A stretch of DNA of 34,320 bases from Bacillota bacterium (GCA_023387655.1 JAEWHR010000198.1:1-34320), one strand, 5' to 3'. Positions 1 through 7,153 are shown, counted from the stretch's first letter. Made by a program: numbers and translations. Notes: generated from the letters alone by a model not told the origin.

Positions 1-105
1 ATCCTAGGTTGGCCATCAATCTTCTGATTTTTTCTGACTTAATGTCTATATATCAACAATTTCAGTCAATATACACCACCATATAATACCGGATAATCTA
101 TCCCC
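1..105 (-). pseudogene. possible IS3-family transposase (OrfB) remnant, cut by the window edge
   Basis: Read on the minus strand, the first ~55 bases encode DIKSEKIRRLMANLG, which resembles the helix of IS3-family OrfB proteins in which a KRVRRLM-type motif follows a tyrosine-glycine stretch. Further upstream on the same strand, in another frame, LYGGVY is readable, but stop codons and a frame change separate the pieces, so it would not make a protein. The fragment runs off the left edge. The call rests on one short motif and is weak; it could be chance. Confidence 0.28.
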
Positions 106-431
106 ACAATGCTCGTTAGACCCACTAATCATATTAGCAGATATAGAACCAATCGTAATTCCTTTTATATAATTAAAATTATTATGTGGCCTAGCTGATT
201 CTTATTTACTAAGGCAAAGGTGTGTATATTCCTCAAATAAAGCTAATAAAAACAAGATTAAGGTTAAAATATAAAATTTCCTTCATAATAAATATTTTAA
301 TTTATGAACATATCGGTATGTTCACATAACTCATACAAGGCAGTCATAGATATAACTTATGAACATAGAAGAAAAAAATTTTAATATCTATCCACTTTTT
401 ATGGTACATATATTATATCGAGGTGATAATC
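106..431. other. AT-rich intergenic region with one small hairpin
   Basis: No coding region with a ribosome binding site is visible. A perfect inverted repeat, GAACATA (306-312) and TATGTTC (317-323) around TCGG, could be an RNA hairpin or an operator; no T-run follows, so it is not a standard terminator. No clear promoter for the gene at 432 was found. Confidence 0.5.
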
Positions 432-830
432 ATGAATATTTGCACTGATATATTATTGATTAGTACATTAGCATGTCGTATAGCAGAATGCTTAGATGAT
501 AATGAATTAGCGTTGCTTGCGGCGGATACTGTATTATTAAGTGATGCATTAAATGCAATTGCTGTTCGTAGAGCAATCTTAAAGGAGGCTTGTGAGTCGC
601 AAAACGATAATTCAGATACAGATAATAAGGAAAATACCGAGAAACAAACTAGCAAAAATAATCAAAATACAGCAAAGAATAATGAGAATAGTTCAACAAG
701 CCAGAACAGAAATAAAAGCATATCAATGAATAACGAGAATAGTTCAATAAGCCAAAACAGTAATAACAGTAATAAAAGTACAGCAATCAATAACGGGAAT
801 CGTTCTATAAACCAAAGCAGCAATAAATAG
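432..830 (+). CDS. small protein with a DUF6774-like head and an Asn/Ser repeat tail
   Basis: A protein of 132 residues. The ATG at 432 is chosen because GAGGTG (420-425) lies 6 bases upstream; a GTG nine bases earlier overlaps that site. Residues 1-50 form a hydrophobic, leucine/alanine-rich helical segment (ACRIAECLDDNELALLAAD) that resembles from memory the short DUF6774 proteins of Lachnospiraceae; this is not verified. From about residue 55 the protein is low-complexity Asn, Ser, Lys and Gln, built from degenerate repeats such as NENSSISQN and NKSTAINNGN. There is no signal peptide and no cysteine cluster. After the stop the same repeat continues in the +1 frame to 915, so the tail was probably longer once. 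Function is unknown. Confidence 0.6.
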   Translation: MNICTDILLISTLACRIAECLDDNELALLAADTVLLSDALNAIAVRRAILKEACESQNDNSDTDNKENTEKQTSKNNQNTAKNNENSSTSQNRNKSISMNNENSSISQNSNNSNKSTAINNGNRSINQSSNK

Positions 831-1161
831 TAAGGATAACTTAATAAGCAAGGAAAGCAGTATGAATAATAAAAGTACAGCAATAAATAGCGAGGATATT
901 CCATTAAGCCAATGAAGTGATAAAAAATACTAGAATTTTTCAGTATATAATTGAGGAATTATTATGTATTAAGGCGTTAAAACATCAATACAAATACTGC
1001 TGTAATAGGATTTTCAATATATAGTTTAAATGAAGATATCTTAAGTAAATTAAATATGCTTAGAAGGCTTTTAATAAAATAAATTAGATAGACATCAATT
1101 CATATTAATGCCTATCTGAATGGAATAAATCTTAGTTATCATAGATTGGACAAGCGATCTG
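831..1161. other. out-of-frame continuation of the repeat (831-915), then plain intergenic DNA
   Basis: Bases 823-915 read in the +1 frame as a further repeat copy (NNKSTAINSEDIPLSQ, then stop). The DNA stretch AATAAAAGTACAGCAAT at 771-787 recurs at 867-883, showing that this is the same tract. Bases 916-1083 show nothing supportable. A hairpin that may end the lysO transcript lies at 1084-1120. Confidence 0.6.
1084..1120 (-). terminator. weak terminator candidate after the lysO pair
   Basis: AGATAG (1086-1091) pairs with CTATCT (1112-1117), with extra A/T pairs outside and inside. On the minus strand the following bases are T-rich but interrupted. It sits 40 bases past the stop of the downstream lysO gene. 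The stem is imperfect, so the call is tentative. Confidence 0.35.
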
Positions 1162-1761
1162 TTAAAATATCTGATAGCAAAGGTTAATGAGTATTGGTAC
1201 TGCAGCCGAGCAAATCATACCATTGATAACCGATAATACGACAGTTTCTTCATTGGTATATTTAATTAGCATAGGCAGGGTAGTATCCTCACTGGTAGCT
1301 CCTGCAGGTGCTATACAGCTAGGATAGTTTAAATATTTTGATATGAGTGGAATGCTAAAAAAAGAAAAAATCTCTCTCATAAGATTACTTAGGAAAGTAA
1401 TACTACCAAATGTAGCACCTGCAAACTCACTAACCATAACACCAGACAGACTATACCAACCTAATCCACTTGCCATAGCAGTACTAGTGTTCATGGAAAT
1501 GCCGGTAATGTAGCTACAAACAATTCCTCCAAGTAGTGAACCAATAATAATACCCAAGGGAATAATAAAAATTTTAATATGATACTCCTTAATTTTCTGC
1601 ATAATCCCGCGGTTTAATCCGATACTAATTCCTACAAGAAACATGAGCAAATATAGGATGTAATGAGTATGTTCTGCAATAAATGAAAAGACTGTTATAT
1701 CAATACCAGATAATCCATATACAATTCCTAACAACAAAGCGATAACGGTAAGTAGAACCAT
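1162..1761 (-). CDS. lysO: LysO-family lysine exporter, C-terminal part
   Basis: 199 residues, very hydrophobic, with about five to six membrane segments and the conserved stretches SGLGWYSLSGVMVSE and APAGATSEDTTLPML that mark the Lys_export (DUF340/YbjE) family. The family exports L-lysine across the cytoplasmic membrane. In E. coli, LysO is one chain of about 299 residues; here the N-terminal part is a separate gene just upstream, and the two lengths sum to 293. The ATG at 1761 follows the upstream stop by two bases, in a different frame, and has its own AGGAGG site, so this is a genuine two-gene arrangement and not a sequencing error. The two products presumably assemble into one transporter (inference). 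No L-box riboswitch was recognised upstream. Confidence 0.85.
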   Translation of the reverse strand: MVLLTVIALLLGIVYGLSGIDITVFSFIAEHTHYILYLLMFLVGISIGLNRGIMQKIKEYHIKIFIIPLGIIIGSLLGGIVCSYITGISMNTSTAMASGLGWYSLSGVMVSEFAGATFGSITFLSNLMREIFSFFSIPLISKYLNYPSCIAPAGATSEDTTLPMLIKYTNEETVVLSVINGMICSAAVPILINLCYQIF

Positions 1762-1763
1762 AA

Positions 1764-2048
1764 TTAGTCCTCCTTTTCTTTTGAATTCTTCTTCATGAAT
1801 AGCATGGTTAACAGATAGACAATTAAAGTTGAGAAGACGGTTGGGATTAAAAAGTATAGAAAACTTGTGAAACCAAGTGTTGATAATTCCTGAATAAAGT
1901 TTTCTCTTTTACCAAGCAAAACACCCATAGAAAATATGATAAGAACAGTACATACTATTTGCATTTTTTCGTTCTTCTTTTTATGTTTTTCAGGAAAAAA
2001 TTTTGATCCTACGAGAATACCTATTCCCATAACAACGAGAATGTCCAT
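1764..2048 (-). CDS. LysO-family transporter, N-terminal part
   Basis: 94 residues with three predicted membrane segments (about 3-18, 30-47 and 60-85), a basic loop HKKKNEK between the first two, and a charged C-terminus. It matches the small partner protein found before lysO in many Clostridia, corresponding to the first part of single-chain LysO. The ATG at 2048 has a GGGAGG site. It is translationally close to the downstream gene (stop, two bases, start), so the two are surely one operon and probably one transporter. No promoter was pinned down in the ~250 bases upstream on the minus strand. Confidence 0.8.
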   Translation of the reverse strand: MDILVVMGIGILVGSKFFPEKHKKKNEKMQIVCTVLIIFSMGVLLGKRENFIQELSTLGFTSFLYFLIPTVFSTLIVYLLTMLFMKKNSKEKED

Positions 2049-2653
2049 TATATAGCCTCCCTTCTTTAAAAGTATCCATATTCAATATCAGATCTTAGAG
2101 TCATGCGTAATAGTAGGAACATAGCAAGCATGAATGTTATTAGAAACGACAGGTCTCAGGAAATGAGAGTTGAAATCTATTTAAAAAGCAAAAGATTAAT
2201 CTAATATTATATGAAAACTAAATGAGAACTTTATCTTTAGTAAAGTTCAATGAAATAAATACAAACGAATATACTATATCAAATATTTAGACTATAGGCA
2301 ATAGAAACGACTTAAATTAAAGTTTTGGAGAAAAAGGTCATAGAAATTTTAAGCAATCGTAACGAATTATATTATAGTATTATAGAAAAAAGTCTTAGAA
2401 ATTTTGAGCTATAGTAACGAATTAAATTAAAGTTTTGTAGAAGAAAGTATTAGAAATTTTGGGTAATAGAAAAAAAATGTGAATAGAATTTTAACAAATT
2501 TTCTAACATTCAGTACTTAGAAGGGATAAATTAGTTCAATATATCAACACTTTGACGAAGTAGAGTGTAAAAATGTAAGAAAGTTTTGATTTTTTGTATG
2601 TTTCTATCGATAGGATAGGTTATTTTTTATCTGGTCTGGAATAGCTAAGAATC
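2049..2653. other. long AT-rich intergenic region with a tandem repeat
   Basis: This stretch separates the minus-strand lysO pair from rightward elements. It contains the 55-bp tandem repeat annotated separately, the inverted pair CTCA/TGAG near 2155-2167, and the palindrome CTATCGATAG near 2605. No coding region with a ribosome binding site and no known riboswitch was recognised on either strand. Confidence 0.55.
2297..2475. repeat. 55-bp tandem repeat, about 3.3 copies
   Basis: Copies start at 2297 (54 bp), 2351 (55 bp) and 2406 (55 bp), with a partial one from 2461. Each copy carries AACGA about 11 bases in and ends with TAGAAATTTT. The copies differ at several places and hold stop codons in all frames, so the tract is non-coding. 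There is no unique spacer between copies, so this is not a CRISPR array. Confidence 0.85.
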
Positions 2654-2682
2654 TTGACTTTGGGTATAGTTTATGATATATT
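2654..2682 (+). promoter_or_regulatory. strong sigma-A promoter for the RNA unit at 2689
   Basis: TTGACT (2654-2659), a 17-base spacer and TATATT (2677-2682). The expected start of transcription is about 2689. This is one of the better promoters in the window, and it drives a stretch without an open reading frame. Confidence 0.75.
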
Positions 2683-2688
2683 AAACCG

Positions 2689-2797
2689 TATCGACATTGG
2701 TACAAATTACGTGCTATGACGTAAACCTAACAGGTTGCTAACTAGATTATGTCACGTGAATTTGAAGCCTGCAAACTATATGTTTACAGGTTTTTTG
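2689..2797 (+). ncRNA. unidentified short structured RNA (riboswitch-like leader or sRNA)
   Basis: About 108 bases between a strong promoter and an intrinsic terminator. Hairpin 1 is TTACGT (2707-2712), loop GCTATG, ACGTAA (2719-2724). Hairpin 2 is AACCT (2724-2728), loop AAC, AGGTT (2732-2736). ACGTG (2709-2713) can alternatively pair with CACGT (2753-2757). CAGG at 2731-2734 repeats the CAGG of the terminator's right arm (2787-2790), so the terminator's left arm CCTG could pair with either. That is the logic of a terminator/antiterminator switch. I did not match it to a known class. Small Clostridial terminating riboswitches such as guanidine-IV are candidates to test. The next gene starts 240 bases on and has its own promoter, so a free-standing sRNA is equally possible. 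Confidence 0.5.
2768..2796 (+). terminator. intrinsic terminator of the RNA unit
   Basis: CCTG (2768-2771) pairs with CAGG (2787-2790) and AAAC (2773-2776) with GTTT (2782-2785), with one C/A mismatch between and a TATAT loop. Six T residues follow (2791-2796). Confidence 0.8.
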
Positions 2798-2918
2798 TTA
2801 TAATTATTTGTATTAAAATGTTATTAAGTGAATGTAGTACAATAGAACTTTTGCTAGATTAGGAAATATTATCATGAATTAACACTAGAATTAGATAATT
2901 TATTAACAAAATCTTTAT

Positions 2919-2947
2919 TTGACTTCTTAAGACTTTTCTTATAAGAT
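2919..2947 (+). promoter_or_regulatory. candidate promoter for the DUF2294 gene
   Basis: TTGACT (2919-2924), 17-base spacer, TAAGAT (2942-2947). The -35 box is good and the -10 box moderate. It would give a leader of about 85 bases before the GTG at 3040 and would make that gene independent of the upstream RNA unit. Confidence 0.5.
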
Positions 2948-3039
2948 TTAAAAAGCATTTAATTTTTAAAGTATAACATAGGAGTTATAAGATTAACTTA
3001 AGATACCTCCTTGACAAACTTGGGTTAGGTGGTGATATA

Positions 3040-3399
3040 GTGACAAAGGGTCAGTTGGAAGCGAAGGTTAGTGAAGCTCTTAGTAAATTCGAAATTGAGT
3101 ATATGGGACGCGGACCAAAGACTATTAGAACCTATATTATACACGATATGATTGTTGTCAGACTTACCGGTGTGCTTAGTCCATCGGAACAAAAATTGAC
3201 AGATAATCCACAAGGAATCGAGTTATTCAAGAAGGTAAGGTCATCGCTATTTGAAGGTGGGCGAGGATACTTAGAAACATTAATTAAAGAAATCATTGAT
3301 GTAGCTATCGTCAGTACTCACTCGGATATTAGTACGAAGACCGGTGAAAAAATTGTTGTGATAACAATAGATAAGGATGTTGAAGATCTAATCTCCTAA
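3040..3399 (+). CDS. DUF2294 domain-containing protein
   Basis: 119 residues, soluble, no signal peptide. The family pattern is clear: a start like MTKGQLEAKVSEAL, then EYMGRGPKTIRTYIIHDM, LTGVLSPSEQKL and HSDISTKTGEKIVV near the C-terminus. DUF2294 proteins are single-domain proteins of this length with no established biochemical role that I can state. The start is GTG at 3040, supported by GGTGGTG (3028-3034) five bases upstream. It is followed 70 bases later by a strong terminator, so it is probably transcribed alone. Identification of the family is confident; function is unknown. Confidence 0.85.
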   Translation: MTKGQLEAKVSEALSKFEIEYMGRGPKTIRTYIIHDMIVVRLTGVLSPSEQKLTDNPQGIELFKKVRSSLFEGGRGYLETLIKEIIDVAIVSTHSDISTKTGEKIVVITIDKDVEDLIS

Positions 3400-3468
3400 G
3401 AAAAAAGTTGGTTTAATATTTCATAATATGGAAGACGATACAAAGTAGTTATACTAAGTTGTAAGTTA

Positions 3469-3504
3469 GCCAATATCAAAGGTTTCTTTGATATTGGCTT
3501 TTTT
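3469..3504 (+). terminator. strong intrinsic terminator directly before the PurE-like gene
   Basis: A perfect 13-bp stem, GCCAATATCAAAG (3469-3481) against its complement (3486-3498), with a GTTT loop and six T residues. It ends the DUF2294 transcript. The ribosome binding site of the next gene (3511-3516) starts six bases after the T-run, which leaves no room for a promoter between them. A possible -10 box TATACT (3450-3455) lies upstream of the terminator, so attenuation is possible. Confidence 0.9.
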
Positions 3505-3524
3505 AAAAAAGGAGGGCTTTCGCT

Positions 3525-4025
3525 ATGAAAAAGGTTGGCATTATCATAGAGAATGATAGTGATTTACCAGTTGTGAAAGGTGCAATTAATAGTATAAAAA
3601 GCTTTGGCATACCATTGGTTGTTCATGTCATTAGTGCACATAGAACACCAGATATTGCAAGAGAGTTTGCTACTACAGCAAAAGAACAGAATTTTGGTGT
3701 GATTATTGTAGCCGATAGTAAAGCAGGGCACTTGGCTGGAACTTTAGCTGCATATACTACACTACCTGTTATTGCTATTCCTTGCAAAACAGAAGATCTT
3801 GGCGGACTGGATTCCCTTCTATCCGCTGTCCAAATGCCAAATGGAGTACCAGTTGCGACAGTTGCCATCGATGGATCAGAAAATGCAGGAGTGTTAGCTG
3901 CTCAAATCTTAGGCATTCATAATGATATCATAAGTGAAAAACTTGAGGGAATGAAAAAGCATATGGTTGAAGAGTTTGTAAAGAAAGATGAAAAGTTACA
4001 AACGGACATATGGTGGAAGTTATAG
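3525..4025 (+). CDS. PurE-like (AIR carboxylase family) protein with an altered substrate loop
   Basis: 166 residues, one domain, the usual PurE length. Canonical PurE interconverts N5-CAIR and CAIR in purine synthesis. Retained here are SAHRTP (37-42), GLDSLLSAVQMPNGVPVATV (94-113) and the AGVLAAQIL helix. Altered is the first loop: canonical MGSxSDW reads IENDSDL (8-14), replacing the glycine and the first serine that contact the substrate carboxylate and phosphate. The second glycine-rich loop (GAGGAAHLPG in E. coli) reads VADSKAGHLAG. No purC, purD, purF or purK gene is adjacent. The ATG at 3525 has GGAGGG (3511-3516). It may be a divergent paralogue with another substrate, or a functional but drifted PurE; the sequence alone does not settle which. 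I leave the symbol empty for that reason. Confidence 0.75.
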   Translation: MKKVGIIIENDSDLPVVKGAINSIKSFGIPLVVHVISAHRTPDIAREFATTAKEQNFGVIIVADSKAGHLAGTLAAYTTLPVIAIPCKTEDLGGLDSLLSAVQMPNGVPVATVAIDGSENAGVLAAQILGIHNDIISEKLEGMKKHMVEEFVKKDEKLQTDIWWKL

Positions 4026-4205
4026 CGATACATAATAATTCATAATGGATTTAGAATATCGCTGTTGAATATTATGGGATACCAATATTGCGTATAGATC
4101 ATGGTTAAGGTAGGTATAATTAACATAAGGGCTAAAAATATATAATAGAAAACATCTAGAAATATATTTTTATATAAAAAGATATGGAAGAAAGAGAGGA
4201 TTGCT

Positions 4206-6083
4206 ATGAAAATCAATCAGGAAAAGTGGAATTTGCCATCTTATATCAAGGATATTTTAACGGAGTGCAAACACGTATATTATCCACAAACAAAGAAGGA
4301 GCTGTTACATATGGCTTTTGGTGGAGAAGATGTGGACACTTATGAGGTGGCTTATGATGTACCAGGCAAGGGTAGCATAGTAGAGGCAACTGTTACTCGT
4401 TGTAAAAATGGTATTGTTGTCAATTATCCAGAAGACTATATGCGTAGACGTGATCCAGACTGTCTGTTAGTTGCCGATGACAATGATACAGACAAGCCAA
4501 AGTACGATGATGTTTACAATCAGGATTTTGAACCACTTCGTCAAGAAACATTCCAATGGTTAAAAGAGCAAAATCTGATTGTTTTTGCTTTTAAGTCTGG
4601 CGGTGAGGAATACGGTTATGATACTTTATTAGTTGCTCCAGCGAATGCAGGATTCTTTGCTTGTGCGGTTGCAGATCTACAGGGATTTATCAGTATGTAT
4701 GATATTTCGGAGGACTTTAATCCAAAGGCTGTAATTTTCTTAGCTCCTCCATTCCGTCATACTCATTTTGATGGTAAGCAGATAGTAATTCACAATCGTT
4801 TGAAAGAAATTCATGAGTTATACTCCTTTAACTTATATCCAGGACCAAGTGCGAAGAAGGGTATCTACGGTGTTTTACTTAACATTGGTGAAAATGAAGG
4901 CTGGACTACAGTTCATGCTTCTACCGTTAAGGTTATTACCCCATACGACAATGAAATTGTTATTATGCATGAGGGCGCATCAGGCGGTGGAAAGAGTGAG
5001 ATGATTGAGCATGTTCACCGTGAGATGGATGGTCGTATTTTACTTGGTAAAAACACGGTAAATGGTGAGAAAACATATATAGAGTTAACAGAGTCATGTG
5101 AGTTAAGACCTGTTACCGATGATATGGCACTATGTCATCCAAAGATGCAAAATGATAGTAAAAAACTTGTAGTAAAAGATGCAGAGCAAGGTTGGTTCTT
5201 ACGTTGTGACCATATTAAGAGTTATGGTTCTGCTCCACAGTATGAGAAAATCTTTATTCATCCTGAGGAACCATTGGTATTCTTAAATATTCAGGGCGTA
5301 CCAAATTCTACTTGTCTTGTTTGGGAGCATACATTAGATTCTAATGGAAAACCATGTCCAAATCCAAGAGTAGTGCTTCCAAGACATTTGGTACCAAATG
5401 TAATTGATGAGCCAGTAGAAATTGATGTTAGAAGCTTTGGTGTTAGAACTCCAGCTTGTACAAAGAAGAATCCTTCTTATGGTATCCTTGGTTTGTGCCA
5501 CATCTTACCTCCAGCACTTGCTTGGTTATGGAGATTGGTTGCACCAAGAGGATATAACAATCCAAGTATTACTTCTTCCGAAGGTATGACAAGCGAAGGA
5601 GTAGGATCTTACTGGCCATTTGCTACTGGTAAGATGGTTGAGCAGGCAAATCTTCTTATGGAACAGGTGTTAAATTCTAGTCATACTCGTTATTTACTCA
5701 TTCCAAATCAGCACATTGGTGTTTATGAAGTTGGATTTATGCCACAATGGGTAACTAGAGAGTACATCGCTAGAAGAGGAAGTGCAAAATTTAAGCCAGA
5801 GCATTTAGTAGAAGCTCGTTGTCCAATTCTAGGATATGGACTTGGATCCCTTAAGGTGGACGGTCAGTATATTCATAAGGAATTTTTACAACCAGAGATG
5901 CAGCAAGAAGTTGGTATCGAAGGCTATGATGCTGGTGCTAAGATGCTTCTTGAGTTCTTCAAGAAGGAAGTGGAAAAATTCTTAACTCCAGAACTTCATG
6001 AGATGGGTAGAAAAACAATTGAGTTATTACTTTCCGATGCTACTGTTCAAGAATACAATGACTTATTGCCAATGAGATATTAA
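4206..6083 (+). CDS. DUF4914 family protein, PEP carboxykinase-like
   Basis: 625 residues. It matches the DUF4914 family, large soluble proteins of anaerobic Firmicutes and Bacteroidetes that appear related to phosphoenolpyruvate carboxykinases. A P-loop, EGASGGGKSE, lies at 256-265 (Lys263), comparable with the kinase-1a loop of PEPCK. Other notable stretches are FAFKSGGEEYGYDT (~127-140), APPFRHTHFDG (~178-188), RSFGVRTPAC (~411-420) and EGMTSEGVGSYWPFATGK (~460-477). No signal peptide or membrane segment is seen. The ATG at 4206 follows GAGAGGA (4194-4200). It is flanked by untranscribed spacers and a strong terminator, so it is a single-gene unit. An ATP- or GTP-dependent kinase or carboxykinase role is an inference from the P-loop; the reaction is not known to me. 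Confidence 0.8.
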   Translation: MKINQEKWNLPSYIKDILTECKHVYYPQTKKELLHMAFGGEDVDTYEVAYDVPGKGSIVEATVTRCKNGIVVNYPEDYMRRRDPDCLLVADDNDTDKPKYDDVYNQDFEPLRQETFQWLKEQNLIVFAFKSGGEEYGYDTLLVAPANAGFFACAVADLQGFISMYDISEDFNPKAVIFLAPPFRHTHFDGKQIVIHNRLKEIHELYSFNLYPGPSAKKGIYGVLLNIGENEGWTTVHASTVKVITPYDNEIVIMHEGASGGGKSEMIEHVHREMDGRILLGKNTVNGEKTYIELTESCELRPVTDDMALCHPKMQNDSKKLVVKDAEQGWFLRCDHIKSYGSAPQYEKIFIHPEEPLVFLNIQGVPNSTCLVWEHTLDSNGKPCPNPRVVLPRHLVPNVIDEPVEIDVRSFGVRTPACTKKNPSYGILGLCHILPPALAWLWRLVAPRGYNNPSITSSEGMTSEGVGSYWPFATGKMVEQANLLMEQVLNSSHTRYLLIPNQHIGVYEVGFMPQWVTREYIARRGSAKFKPEHLVEARCPILGYGLGSLKVDGQYIHKEFLQPEMQQEVGIEGYDAGAKMLLEFFKKEVEKFLTPELHEMGRKTIELLLSDATVQEYNDLLPMRY

Positions 6084-6121
6084 TTAGTAAATTTTTAGTA
6101 TAGTTATATAGAACCCTAAAG

Positions 6122-6192
6122 AGCGGGTGCAAATGGAATATTCCTAGGAGAAGCTAGTCAGTTTTCGGAGGATTCCGTTTGCGCTCGCTTTT
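6122..6192 (+). terminator. long-stem terminator after the DUF4914 gene
   Basis: AGCGGGTGCAAATGGAAT (6122-6139) pairs along all 18 bases, with three G-U pairs, with 6172-6189. A 32-base loop lies between and TTTT follows. Confidence 0.85.
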
Positions 6193-6250
6193 ATGCATGG
6201 AAAAAACGTTTGATTAGAATGCATTTTCTAAGTTTAAATAATTATAAACT

Positions 6251-6279
6251 TTGCATTTTTAATCATAGTTCGCTATAAT
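6251..6279 (+). promoter_or_regulatory. promoter of the response regulator gene
   Basis: TTGCAT (6251-6256), 17-base spacer, TATAAT (6274-6279). Transcription would start near 6286, about 50 bases before the ATG at 6337. Confidence 0.75.
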
Positions 6280-6336
6280 CATGCTATACGTGATATGATT
6301 ATTGAAAAATATGGTATTCTTAACAAGGGGAGACTT

Positions 6337-7026
6337 ATGAAAAAGATTTTAGTTGTTGAGGATGATCTTAACATTAATAACATGTTGAGAGAAGCATTAG
6401 AAGATGAAGGTTATGAGGTGATTCAGGCATATTCGGGTACGGAAGCCATGCTTAATGTAAGTATGACAGAGTTTGATTTAATTCTTTTGGATTTAATGTT
6501 ACCAGGAATGTCAGGAGAAGAATTTCTTAAGTCATTTTATAAAAAGGATCAAACACCTGTTATTATACTGTCAGCAAAGGATGAACTAGACAGTAAAGTG
6601 GATGTCTTATCGTGTGGAGCGGATGATTACATTACAAAACCATTTCAATTAAAGGAATTATTAGTTCGAATGGAAGTTGCTCTTCGACGAGTGAATCGAA
6701 AGGTAGAAAAATCAGAGGATGAGACTAATCATTGCCTATATCATAAAGATTTATTATTAAATCGTAGTTCCTATGAAGTTAGATTAACAGGAGAATCCAT
6801 TTCACTTACCAAACAAGAATTTAAGATATTAGAATTATTACTCCTCCACCCAAGCAAGGTTTTTAGCAAACAGGAGATTTATAATTATGCATGGGAGGAA
6901 TATTTTATTGGTGAGGATAAGACGATTAACGTACATATCAGTAACATTCGAATGAAGCTAAAAAAGGTTACAGAGGAAGACTATATTGATACGGTCTGGG
7001 GAATAGGCTTTAAACTTAGTAAATAG
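6337..7026 (+). CDS. OmpR/PhoB-family response regulator
   Basis: 229 residues. An N-terminal receiver domain (about 1-120) holds the acidic pocket E8, D9, D10, the phospho-acceptor Asp52 in ILLDLMLPG, and Lys101 in YITKPF. A C-terminal winged-helix DNA-binding domain follows (about 130-229), with FKILELLLLHPSKVFSKQEI and VHISNIRMKLKK. The ATG at 6337 (MKKILVVEDD) is chosen over an upstream in-frame ATG at 6295 because AAGGGGA lies just ahead and the receiver fold starts there. Three genes on lies a histidine kinase with an ABC transporter between, so this regulator probably controls that transporter in response to an envelope-active compound (inference). Confidence 0.9.
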   Translation: MKKILVVEDDLNINNMLREALEDEGYEVIQAYSGTEAMLNVSMTEFDLILLDLMLPGMSGEEFLKSFYKKDQTPVIILSAKDELDSKVDVLSCGADDYITKPFQLKELLVRMEVALRRVNRKVEKSEDETNHCLYHKDLLLNRSSYEVRLTGESISLTKQEFKILELLLLHPSKVFSKQEIYNYAWEEYFIGEDKTINVHISNIRMKLKKVTEEDYIDTVWGIGFKLSK

Positions 7027-7053
7027 AATCTTTACCATTTCTTTAACTTTCCT

Positions 7054-7082
7054 TTGCGATATATTTATAAACCTCCTATAAG
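7054..7082 (+). promoter_or_regulatory. promoter candidate for the ABC transporter-kinase unit
   Basis: TTGCGA (7054-7059), 17-base spacer, TATAAG (7077-7082), 72 bases before the ATPase start. It would let the transporter genes be induced separately from the regulator gene, probably by the regulator itself. Confidence 0.6.
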
Positions 7083-7153
7083 ATAGTAAATGAAAAGGGT
7101 TATACCTTATATAAAGAAGTAATATGAAGACAGAGAAGAGGAGGAGGATGAGT

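Noticed and set aside
413..904. Minus-strand frames opposite the Asn/Ser-repeat gene, one strongly hydrophobic (Leu/Tyr/Phe runs)
   Set aside because: They are the complement of AAT/AGT-rich repeats, which always reads as hydrophobic; no ribosome binding site.
1759..1766. Frameshift breaking a single lysO gene
   Set aside because: The downstream part has its own AGGAGG and ATG directly after the stop, and split LysO pairs are normal in Clostridia.
2049..2300. Lysine (L-box) riboswitch upstream of the lysO pair
   Set aside because: None of the conserved L-box segments is visible on the minus strand.
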